NCBI GenBank assembly: GCA_021234155.1
Contig: JAJEKV010000060.1
Location: forward strand, 5,108,323 to 5,172,322
DNA from: Isoetes taiwanensis
Taxonomy: Eukaryota > Streptophyta > Lycopodiopsida > Isoetales > Isoetaceae
Reading direction: 5' to 3'
Length of the DNA stretch: 64,000 nt
Shown here: positions 31,999 to 46,527 of the stretch, piece after piece
Layout: every line of letters begins with the position of its first letter
How positions within the stretch are numbered: position 1 is the first letter of the stretch
Translations under genes and position numbers: made by a program
The notes under the pieces: generated by a model
The model's input: the letters and a program-made list of their open reading frames with translations, nothing else
Databases searched by the model: none
What the model was told of the DNA's origin: nothing

Positions 31999-32616
31999 TT
32001 CTAGAATATCTAGGATGGTTCTAGAATTTAGGGTTTGCACATATATCCCACATGCATAGATGCAAAAAAGAGCCTTTTTTCAGTATATAAAGAGGCCATC
32101 CAGATGGGAATAAGCATTCTAGTTTTTGGCTAGAAAATTCTAGATTGGAGTTCTAGAATGCTCTAGGAAGATCTAGGACGTTCCAAAAATTATGGAATGT
32201 ACTGGAAAGTTCAGGGGGGGTTCTGGAACATAGAACCTTCTAGAACAATAAAAAAGAAGTTGTAAAATTTTGTAAAAAGTAAAAAAAAAAAAGTTACGAA
32301 ATTTGAACCTTATTGTACAAGAACCTATTCTAGAATATAGAACCTTCTAGAACAATAAAAAAAAGTTGTAAAATTTTGTAAAAAATTAAAAAAAAATTTA
32401 TTTAAATTTGAACCTTATTCTAGAAAAACTATTCTAGAATTTAGGGTTTGCACATATATCCCACATGCATAGATGCAAAAAATAGCCTCTTTTTCAGTAT
32501 ATAAAGAAGCTATCCAGATGAGAATAAGCATTCTGGTTTTTGGGTGGGGGTTCAGTATATAAAGAAGCTATCCAGATGAGAATAAGCATTCTGGTTTTTG
32601 GGTGGGGGTTCTAGAA
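31999..32616. promoter_or_regulatory. Block with nine TTCTAGAA sites and three TATATAAAG boxes
   Basis: Perfect TTCTAGAA occurs at 31999, 32019, 32151, 32238, 32328, 32345, 32418, 32432 and 32609, and TTCTGGAA at 32221. TATATAAAG occurs at 32084, 32498 and 32556, each within a repeated segment that begins TTTAGGGTTTGCACATATAT or CAGTATATAAAG. nTTCnnGAAn is the core unit of heat-shock elements. No gene follows in either direction, so this may be a decayed LTR or promoter-derived repeat. Regulatory function is inference only. Confidence 0.4.
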
Positions 32617-32679
32617 CATAGAACCTTCTAAACATGCTAAAATTGGAACTTGCCGGTAGGGGAACATGCAACCGTAGGT

Positions 32680-32850
32680 ATAATTATATATTAGAGGGAG
32701 TGGCTTCGAAGCTTCTTTATATTCACCCCTTCGGATCTTGGGGTCGGTTTGCTCCAAAATCTTGTCCGTCCATTCGGTTTGGGTGGCTTCTACCCAAAAT
32801 TTTTGCTAGGAGGAATTGAACCCCCGACCCCTCACCCCACATAGGGGTTT
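32680..32850 (-). mobile_element. SINE-like element, copy 3 (internally deleted)
   Basis: Minus-strand order: CCCTATGTGGGGTGAGGGG, B box GGTTCAATTCC (32822-32812), CTAGCAAAAATTTTGGGTAG, a shortened body, GAATATAAAGAAGCTTCGAA, CCACTCCC and a degraded TA tail near 32680. It lacks about 90 bp of the middle. It stands head to head with copy 4. Confidence 0.65.
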
Positions 32851-32851
32851 G

Positions 32852-33120
32852 AGGGAACCCCAAACCCCCAAACCCCCCTTGTGGAGGTGAAGGGGTCAGG
32901 GGTTCAATTCCCTCCTAACGCAAAAAAATTTTGGGTAAAAGTTGGTAGATCCCCAAACAAATGGACGGTCGAGATGGGCCACCAGAGGGACGCCAGGAAG
33001 CTTTTAGAAGCCACCAGATCCGACGGACGAGATTGCAAGGGAGCAAACCGACGGCCAAGATCTGAGGGGGGTGAATATAAAGAAGCTTCCGGAAGCCACT
33101 CCTAATAATTATATATATAT
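32852..33120 (+). mobile_element. SINE-like element, copy 4, plus strand
   Basis: Plus-strand order: CCCCCTTGTGGAGGTGAAGG, B box GGTTCAATTCC (32901-32911), CTCCTAACGCAAAAAAATTT, GGGTAAAAGTTGGTAGATCC, the shared body, GTGAATATAAAGAAGCTTCC, GGAAGCCACTCCTAATAATT and a (TA)n tail to about 33120. It is the most complete body copy. The A box lies in the zone shared with copy 3 and is less clear (AGGGAACCCC region). Confidence 0.7.
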
Positions 33121-37896
<4,776 letters not shown>

Positions 37897-39687
37897 ATAA
37901 ATAACTGAGGCTCCTGGATATGCAATCCAGGACCTCCTCTGAAGCCAATATTTCTTGTCTGGTAGACGCTTCTTATTGAGTCATGATGTCCCTTATCATA
38001 TACTCCATCACTCTTCCAATGGGTACAACTGAATGTTATCAGGGGCATTGGCCTGTTCTAAGTTGTCAATCTAGAGTTCTAAGTTAAGGGAAAGCTGCCA
38101 AGGGGACACCAAAGAAGGACATTTTGAATTTGAAAGAAAGGAAGCCCAGTGATATATGCGCAAATCTCCCTGCAGTCCTGCATTAAATTTGTTAATTTCC
38201 AATGGAATTGTATTTTAATTGGCCCACAGTGAGACAAAGGAGAGTATGATTTGTTAATGCTGAAGCTCGTTACTGTCTTTGACTAGGTTGTTGAGGATGC
38301 CCATGTTGGTGTGCAATGTCCATTTAGTCATTTAGACAGGAAGCTGAATCCAAGATTTTCCATCACAAAGGCAGTGCATGTTTCAAGAACAGTTTCACAA
38401 ATCCATATTACGTTGTTCTTGCCAGCCTTACCCAACATGCCCCTATCACCAAGAAGAAACAAACAACGAGAGAATTCTAGCAGTAGAACGAGCCTTCAGA
38501 TTTGGCATATGTTTTAGTATTACTCTGGCCAGACTGGCTAACATAATGTCATGTGCTTCAAAAAAAATGAAAAATCATATGTTCATCCAGCAATAAGCAC
38601 CAGAGGAAACTAAAAACAACGCACACTTGAACATAGCTTTGAGCAACCACACATATCTACCTGCATAAGCACTCAGAGAAACACGATGAGGGCGCTCAGA
38701 TGTCATTGAGCAGGAGCACATTCTGCAGAGAAAAATCAACATTCATGCTCGCTGGGCCAAATTCCTTCAAACAAGAAACAGGGATAAATAACTGAGGCTC
38801 TTGGATATGCAATCCAGGACCTCTCTGAAGCCAATATTTCTTGTCTGGTAGACGTTTCTTATTGAGTCATGATGTCCCTTATCATATACTCCATCACTCT
38901 TCCAATGGGTACAACTGAATGTTATCAGGGCCATTGGCCTGTTCTAAGTTGTCAATCTAGAGTTCTAAGTTAAGGGAAAGCTGCCAAGGGGACACCAAAG
39001 AAGGACATTTTGAATTTGAAAGAAAGGAAGCCCAGTGATATATGCGCAAATCTCCCTGCAGTCCTGCATTAAATTTGTTAATTTCCAATGGAATTGTATT
39101 TTAAGTGGCCCACAGTGAGACAAAGGAGAGTATGATTTGTTAATGCTGAAGCTCGTTACTGTCTTTGACTAGGTTGTTGAGGATGCCCATGTTGGTGTGC
39201 AATGTCCATTTAGTCATTTAGATAGGAAGCTGAATCCAAGATTTTCCATCACAAAGCAAAGGCATGTTTCAAGAAACGGTTTCACAAATCCATATTACGT
39301 TGTTCTTGCCAAATTTTACCCAAAGATGCCCCTATCACCAAGAAGAAACAAACAACGAGAGAATTCTAGCAATAAACGAGCCTTCAGATTTGGCATATGT
39401 TTTAGTGCCCGGCATAGTTCAAATTACTCCGCCGGTGGCTAACATAATGTCATGTGCTTCAAAAAATGAAAAATCATATGTTCATCCAAAGAATAAGCAC
39501 CGTGAGGAAACTAAAAAAACAACACACACTTGAACATAGCTTAGAGCAACCACACATATCTACCCGCATAAGCACTTTCGAGAAACACGATGAGGGCACT
39601 CGATGTCATTGAGCGGGAGCACATTCTCGCAGAGAAAAATCAACATTCATGCTCACTGGGCCAAATTCCTTCAAACAAAAAACAGGG
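37897..39687 (+). repeat. Tandem duplication of an 887-bp segment
   Basis: Copy 1 is 37897-38783 and copy 2 is 38784-39687, joined directly at GAAACAGGG/ATAAATAACTGAGG. They are about 97 percent alike by eye, with small indels. Each copy holds a frame reading GVQCPFSHLDRKLNPRFSIT, possibly an exon, with no family I recognise. In the second copy a longer frame (39603-39881) continues past the junction into unique DNA, indicating that copy 2 retains the original right-hand context. Confidence 0.85.
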
Positions 39688-40439
39688 AGCAATGGGCAAT
39701 GCACCCGAACCAGCAATATACTAGGCATGACCTCAATGGATCCGAGAGGAAAAGTGGGGTGCGGTGGCATGAAGTCCCGCAAATGGCGGCAAAGATGTGG
39801 AGGAGAATAAACCTTGTTGGGGAAAAAGCAATGGTTGAGAAATCAACAAATTGTAACGGTGCTCCATGGCATCTATCATAACGCTCACCGACCATCTTTA
39901 TACTGGCGACATTGGCACTTGTAATAATGCTAAAAATGAAGACATCGTGTATGAGACCACACCAAGCCTATGAAATACACATCATTTAATAGCTAGTAAA
40001 TCTTTTACTTTGATTTCGGGGACTCTATTTCACCAAAGTCCGCTAAGACACCGCAGCAAATGCATGTTAAACCGATGGACTACTCGGATGTCGCATAAAT
40101 CAAAGAGCATTATCGATTCGTTCAGCCCATGATAATGCACCCTTACCTGGCGTAAGCGCCTCACGGTTGCTTTCAGATGGTCATTGCAAAGGCAAAAGAA
40201 TTGTCCACGCCAATAGATGCTAAGGACCAAGCCATTGCTCGCTTATCACGATTGGCATCTTCAAGTTTTACATGCGGGCTAAACTCTCCATGCCTTAAAA
40301 CAAGGTTCTCTTCAACCGATAGGCAAACATTATAGCTCGTGAACACGAACTGTTCAAAGGCCGTCTTTTACCCTGGTCCTGTTGTTGAAAATCCATGGCG
40401 GTTAGAACCATGCAAAATGTCCCAAAGACTTAAACCGCT
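39688..40439. other. Spacer between the duplication and the ARMC8 fragment
   Basis: The frame 39603-39881 (+) crosses into this area without a recognisable domain. No other gene or repeat is evident. Confidence 0.4.
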
Positions 40440-41055
40440 GTTTTATCCTATAATAAAATAGCACAAATGTACCTTCACGTCTATGCATGGATCGTCAGAG
40501 AATATCCTTTGCAAACCGCAAATGGATACCGCATCCCCAAGCCTTGCTACACGTTTTACAACAGCAGGACCATCGGGATAAGCGAGATTTGTGATGCACC
40601 ATACAGTGGCAACACGAACTTGAGAGTTGCTTGTATCTTGCGAAACCTTAACAATGGTGACGACTATGTTCGCCGCCACCAAAAGGTGCAACAAAATCCA
40701 TCACTGCATTCTTGTGAGATTCATTGCCTGCTGCCACATTGCTTAACACATAAAGCCCCTAGAAGCACCAAAATGTCAATTAAATTTTCCTATCCAACAT
40801 GAAGAACAAAGGAAAAGCTTAGGTGAACAGCAAGCCAGAGGACATGTCTTTTCATGGACAACAACGATTGGGATGCGTTTCTACGTGGTGCATATCTCGG
40901 AAGACTAGCAATACATAATTGTCTTTCTACCGCGATGCAAAATGGCACCATCCGATGCAAATATTTGCTGCGATGAAGCAACACTCCCATACACCAAGTT
41001 AAGCACGAAGGCAAGAGCTTGCTCCTGGACCATTTCCTCGGAACCGCCACAATAG
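40440..41055 (-). pseudogene. ARMC8: C-terminal ARM-repeat fragment of an ARMC8/GID5 homologue
   Basis: ARMC8 is a scaffold subunit of the CTLH/GID ubiquitin ligase. Minus-strand blocks, in order: SEEMVQEQALAFVLNLVYGS and IFASDGAILH (about 41048-40920), LYVLSNVAAGNESHKNAVMD (about 40765-40705), and SNSQVRVATVWCITNLAYPD with GPAVVKRVARL and DDPCIDVKV (about 40640-40460). These match the last armadillo repeats of the plant protein. Between blocks are stop codons (for example after GRKTIMYC) and frame changes, so it cannot encode the C-terminus as it stands. No upstream ARM repeats could be found on the minus strand to 42300. Either a partial copy or a gene whose other exons lie far away. Confidence 0.75.
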
Positions 41056-42639
41056 TTTCACCAATTAAATAACTAGCATCTCCTCCTTACACATGACCGG
41101 GCAGGAAACGTGGAAAGAAAAACAATAATTACCACAAACCAAGTCAATCAATGTTTGCTATGCCAACTTCCTTCATCACTTTTTCCTTTTACGCACATGT
41201 CCGCCGGGTAAAGGAGATTTCTTAGAGCCCACACAAAGATTTAACCTAAGCATGGGATCCATTGATCGAGCAAGTTCCACCACATCGAAAAATACAGCTT
41301 TATGTGGTGTGAAGTCTAGCACTACTTATGCTAATAGCACTTTAAAGTGCACCGCAAGTATAACAGAAGACATGTCAGAAAACCTCCCTAGACCGGTAAA
41401 AGAAAATAACAACGAACATGTAAAATCACACTTACTTGAACGGCACAAGAAAAGTCGTCTAGCAATTTAAACAACGGCCATACCAAACGTTCATCAGTCA
41501 AGCTTGTACGCAGATTCTGCATCCTCAAGTAGAAAAACTAGCTTCAATAATTTAAATACAACATGTTTAATCATGTTCAAAGCTGCTTCAGCTTACTTTC
41601 ACTGACCTAGAGATGCTCTTTATGCAGGCGCAGGCTGCCAAACGCACCCCTACCGCATCATGCCTTAGTGCCATATTATAATAAGAATTTGATCCTGCAA
41701 AATGGAAGCACAAGTTTACCATCTTGAATCTGTCGGGGTTGGCTTAAATTTTCCACCGCGATTGGACAACCCATACCCCGTCTAACACCCCATTCAAATG
41801 CCCAGCTAGCTCCATTCTCTAAGCTCTCTCGTGAAAGTAAGCTGCTTCCATTTTCAAGCCCCTGATTTACATGCATGACATAGACATTTGATATATGCAC
41901 ATAGACATCTGATCATACGCATATAGAAGAGTTACTATGAAGTACATACAAATACAAACCTTTTTACCATTTTTTGTAGTTGATTGCCATTAAGATGTAG
42001 ACACAGAAGATGAGGCTGCAGAGAGAGGAAGACACTGGGGAAGTTCAAAATTCATCAGAGGTGCACTTGTATGTCGCGGAAGTGGGAAACTAACGGCATC
42101 CCGCGAGTAAATATTTCCTCGGGCAGATAATGATGATGGCATGACAGATACAACAGCCACAACAGCATCAAGTAAAGGTTCTGGCTTGATATCTGTCCAG
42201 GCAACAGGTCGGAATGGCTCCAAGAGGGGCCGAAACTGGTCCAGACAGATCGATTTGGGGTGTTAAGGGCCAACAAACCCTGGCTTAGAGCATGGTAGCC
42301 GGACTCGCAGCATCAAAGCGACCTGGGAAGGTCGAATCCAGGGCAAAGCTTGGATTGAACAGCCCCGTCCATTTCCTTCCGACAGGCCGAGGTTTTTGCC
42401 TCTTCATTTGCCGATTCCTTCATATCTTCGGAGCTTCCTGGATCTTCCTGGATCTGCCTCTTCCGAGCTTAACCCCGCAGGCTTTAGCTCCATCCAATCC
42501 TTCATCTTCAATGGCTCGTATGGGACCTTTTCTTGCAAACTCGTATGGCTTCTATGCCACGTCAAGACATAACATCCAATATTTAATAAGCATCCAATAT
42601 TTAATGAACATTAAGTATAAAATGCCCTAATTTTATTTT
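41056..42639. other. Spacer; exon-like frames without family assignment
   Basis: On the minus strand frames at 41676-41900 (contains ENGASWAFEWGVRRGMGC) and 41990-42223 look exon-like, but I recognise no domain and they show no ARM pattern. No other structure was seen. Confidence 0.3.
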
Positions 42640-43030
42640 TATTTTTTGAAGGAAATGCCCTAATTTCAAGGATGGACGGTCTACATAAAATGCCCCAATT
42701 GAATCCCTAGATCTAACGGGCCACATCAAAAGCCCCAAATAAAGGGGGCTGCTTGGGGTTGATTGAAGTGTCACCGTCTGGACCGTCCATCTCAGAGATG
42801 GACGGCCGAGATCAATCTTTGCAAACAATTTCCTTGCACCTTCCTTAAGCTTAAAATCAAGGGCCACGATTTCTCACGTGCCCGATCGACGGCCCAGGGA
42901 TGGGGTGCATGCCCCATGTATGCCCCATGCATGCCCCCCCATCAAATCCAAGGGCTATTGTCGTGACACCTCAGAAAATCGACGGCTGGGATGAATCTCT
43001 ACAAACTTTCACCCCCCCATAGGACCCATA
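42640..43030. repeat. Dispersed repeat with GCCCCAA phrases and a perfect hairpin
   Basis: Phrases such as AAATGCCCCAATT, AAAAGCCCCAAAT and GACGGCCGAGATCAATCT recur in 58080-58400. A perfect palindrome CCGTCCATCTC-A-GAGATGGACGG lies at 42783-42805. The right part (42830-42990) is a minus-strand copy of the GGGCATGCACC family. No gene. Confidence 0.65.
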
Positions 43031-44022
43031 ATATAATTGTATATATATAATAATAATAGATATCTGTTATATATATACAATTATTTGAATCTAGACGCCG
43101 AGGTGTCGCCGTCTGGACGGTTTAGATTGTGAGATCCAACGGTCCTGACGAAGCCACCTCAATCCACCCAAGCACCTCCTTATATATAAGACATTGAGGT
43201 GTCGCCATCTCCACCGTCCATGTTTGAGATCGATGGTTTGGATCAAAAGCCCTTTCCTTTGGGGCTTTTAATCTAGACCGTCGAAAGTGCTGGATTAATG
43301 GTCAAGATTTAGCCCCAAATATTAAATGCAATAAATGCTGAGGTGGCAAGAAAAATTAATGACCGTCAGTAGGCCCTTATTTGATGCTTTGATCTATACC
43401 ATAAAAATTTGTGATTTAATCTGGGACGTTGGTTTATTTGAGCATTTAATCTCTTTACATTTATCCAAGGGTTACCATTAATGGTCGTGCACAGAAATTG
43501 TGGCATTGTTGCTCGAAAATTTCCGTAATGGCGGCGATGGTGGAGCTCCGCCAGACTCTCGGCGATGGTGGAGCTCCGCCAGACTCCGTGTGTTGCTTCC
43601 GGGTTCTGCTTCATTCTTTGTTTTAAGTTGATTTTGTTTACTCCGGAGCTCGGCCTTTGCCCTTTGATTTTCTAGTGCAGTCGAATCACTGTATTTGCAT
43701 CTTCCAGTTGAACTAGGGTTCTGCTAAAATGCCGAAGAGGGCAAAGCTTTTTTGATTTCATACTCTGCTTGCCTGATTCTTTGCTCTTACTGGAATGGTA
43801 TATCGAAGAAAGGAAGCGGATTGGCTTTTCAGTCGTAATTCTTTCCCATGTGGATGCGAGATCGAATGTTCTGCCTTATGGGAAGGATTTGTTTTGTCAT
43901 AGAGCTAGCTACCCCCCGACTTGCTACATGCAAGTCAATTCAGAGGTGAGCTTCCGGATTTACTGGCCGATATTGCAAACGGATTTACATGAAAGAATTT
44001 CTTATCATTTTGTTTGTTACAG
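43031..44022. other. Spacer upstream of the steroleosin fragment
   Basis: 43200-43350 has more CCGTC..GATC phrases of the same dispersed family. At 43535-43585 the phrase TCTCGGCGATGGTGGAGCTC is an adjacent duplicate with its neighbour. A possible exon at about 43790-43945 is open but unassigned. Confidence 0.35.
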
Positions 44023-44202
44023 GCAGCAAAGGCAGGATTGTTCCATTTCTATGAGACGTCGCGGGTGGAATGCGGTACAGAAGCTGGAATAACCATTATA
44101 ACATCAGGATTAGTAGAGAGTGAGTTGAGTGCTGGAAAGTTTATTGGCAGGGAATGGAAGGTTACTGTAAGTCAAGAAGCAAGAGATGTGAGTGTACCTT
44201 AA
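44023..44202 (+). pseudogene. Exon fragment of a steroleosin-type short-chain dehydrogenase
   Basis: Steroleosins (11-beta-hydroxysteroid dehydrogenase-like proteins) sit on plant oil bodies. After an acceptor (TTTGTTACAG) the frame reads AAKAGLFHFYETSRVECGTE, AGITIITSGLVESELSAGKF and VSQEARDVSV. This is the segment following the catalytic Tyr-x-x-x-Lys, where 'KA.L..FYETLRVE' and 'TPGLVESE' are typical. The Tyr itself would be in the preceding exon, which I cannot find in the right form, nor the N-terminal hairpin or the NAD(P)-binding Gly motif. A donor-like GTGAGT occurs near 44189. Probably an isolated exon. Confidence 0.65.
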
Positions 44203-45119
44203 AAGAACCTAGCTTTCAAACGTTTCCTGCATTTTAGAAGCTCCATAGTGATGTGGGTGTATTCTTTGTTTTAAACAGATGCTGCTTTGATTGTTCACTG
44301 CATCTGTTATATTGTCCTTCAGCTGTTTCCAATTGAGGTTCATTGAGTGAAATAATAATTTTGCATGCAAACCCATCTCGTCCAGGTCCATCGAGGTTGC
44401 TAGGGGTCTGGCTTAAGCGACACATTATTGCAGTGGAGGTTTCTTTCTTCCAAGCTCGGGCTTGGGCCTTAGCTCCCCGGAATGCTTCGCAAGTAAGAAT
44501 CGTGACATTCTCAAATGGCAAGGTAAGATTTCTGAAATCTCTTGGCATTCATGTTTATCTTCAAATCTGTAGTTTGAATCCTGGAAATTTTGCATTTATT
44601 TGTATCCTCTGGTGGGAAGTGAACTACATTTTTGCAATGGGCATAATAGATTCCGCTCTATGACTTAATAATAAGATTCTACCCATTGTAAGTGAAAGCC
44701 TGTGAGAATCTAATTTCATATTCTTACTTTGCAGTTTAGAAAATTTTGAGCACCATGGTGGAGCTGAGCACTTTATTTTGCTTCCTCAGAAATCTCGGTT
44801 TGCAAGTTTAATCAATCGGAAACATGCGCAGAGATGCTTTTGTATGTACTCCGTAAAGGAATGACCACAAGGAAGTTTTCTTTTCTTTGGCTTTCGTTCT
44901 CTGTTATTTGGTTTTTCTCAAAGCCACTGCTACTGCAAGTTATTCCAATATTGAGTCTAAATGACATTTTGTAGGTGTTAAATTTCGTCAACTGCCAATT
45001 ATTCAGGCAGTGAATCTCCACCTATTGCAAGTGCTATGATGCTGATCAAAGGTTGTATTTGGAGTTGATGTATCTGCAAGAGGTTGCCAGTGAAATTTCA
45101 AGCTTAGATGAACTTTTTC
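44203..45119. other. Spacer between steroleosin and ERD7 fragments
   Basis: A frame at 44343-44663 (contains SRLLGVWLKRHIIAVEV) is exon-like in composition but unassigned. No repeats stand out. Confidence 0.3.
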
Positions 45120-45632
45120 TTAACTGGAGTAGAATTATTTCACAAGACTATTCCATATTCTTATCCAGCTGTGTCTAATGGGTCGCCTTCAGCTCCACCA
45201 CAGATGCCTGAGGATGTGGGGGATTTGGTGGTTGCAGAAGAAAATGAGTTGGTTCGAATTCCTGGCGCTATGGCACATTTGATAGAAGAACAACAAAGTG
45301 TGTTGTTATCTTCTGGTGATTTCTCTCTTCTGTTTTGAGTCGCTTCAGAATGGGAATGCTGTTTCTGTGTTTGCTCGAGTGGGCAATGATCTTCAATGGC
45401 CGGGCCAGAAAGACCGGGCTACAACAAAGTTGGATGCTTCATATTATTTTTTTTCTATTAAAGTTGACCCCACCGGGGAAGAGGATGCGTAGGAATTACT
45501 CGCCAGTTTCAAGGCTTGCCAACTCCATCTTCACCTAGTCACGGACCTGAAGTACTGAACTATGGTGTCACTTTCAAAGTGGAGGGTAATGAAGCAGAAT
45601 TGGAGAAACTGGACAACGGTACTTTTGATTTG
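45120..45632 (+). pseudogene. ERD7: Fragment of an ERD7-like senescence/dehydration-associated protein
   Basis: ERD7 proteins are stress-induced, lipid-associated plant proteins. The frame reads YSYPAVSNGSPSAPPQMPED, ELVRIPGAMAHLIEEQQSVL and LSSGDFSL. After a one-step frame change near 45335 it continues with NGNAVSVFARVGNDLQWPG and DASYYFFSIK, and after another change near 45490 with SSPSHGPEVLNYGVTF and NEAELEKLD. This follows the N-terminal half of ERD7 ('IPGA.VHLID...V.LA.GDF', 'V.AVLARVGD.IQWPL..D', 'YFFSL', 'LNYG.T'). The C-terminal senescence domain is not visible downstream. Two frame changes mark it as a relic unless they are assembly errors. Confidence 0.75.
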
Positions 45633-46527
45633 TGATGTCAATTTTATGAGGGATTGTTTGTCTTCGTATGTATCTTTAATGTTTATTCTTATACAGGGTA
45701 AAGAGAATCACTAGCATGACTTAAGAATGTGCATTCATTTTTCATTTTTCGTGGAGATTGTTTGATGCCTTGAGGTCTGGCCAAGCGTAATGTCTTATCG
45801 ACAACATTGTGACTTCCGGGTAGTTCATCACAGGTAAACGTTATTGTACATCTTGGCAGTTTATTCTAGTTTGGAATTTTGACTAACATCACCTCGTCAT
45901 GTGTATATAATGCCTCAGTCTAAAGATATTATGACACTGTTGAAGTTTGAATAGAAAGCAAACTTATTTCTGATTTGGCAAAAGCACGGGTCTATATAGC
46001 CTTCTTACCTGAAGAATTCTACAACTATTGAATTAAGAAGACCTTTATTACTCGCCGAGGGAAAAAAACTTCAAAGTTTGATACAACGTATCACTCAACG
46101 GCATAACATATGGCAGAGCACCGGCCTCTTGCCCAGAAGTTTTCTGCTTTCCTTTGCTAAAAAACAAGTTTGGTAAATCGGAATTGGTTATGGGAGATAT
46201 TTGTGCTTTTTCACAGAAGAAGAAATTTGAGGCCTACAATAGCAATTCAGAAATACAAAAAGACAATTTTTTAAATGGAAGCATTACTGACAGGAGTCTG
46301 GAAAAATTGAAGGGTAGCCCACCATCTTTGCTTGCTAGAATGAAGTAAAAAACACGAGAGCACATACTTTGTAGTGCATTATTTTCTGATAGGTTGAGTT
46401 CTAGGCTTTTTGAGCTTCAGGGTAATGCTGCTGAACAAAAGCTACAAACTTCCTCAAAAGATGTCCAAGTTCTTTTGGCAAGTTCAAGCATAATAAGGCA
46501 GCTTCATACTTAGGCATTTTTGTTCAG
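45633..46527. other. Spacer after the ERD7 fragment
   Basis: A 64-codon frame at 46154-46348 (contains DRSLEKLKGSPPSLLARMK) might be a further exon but is unassigned. No senescence-domain motifs were found. Confidence 0.3.
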
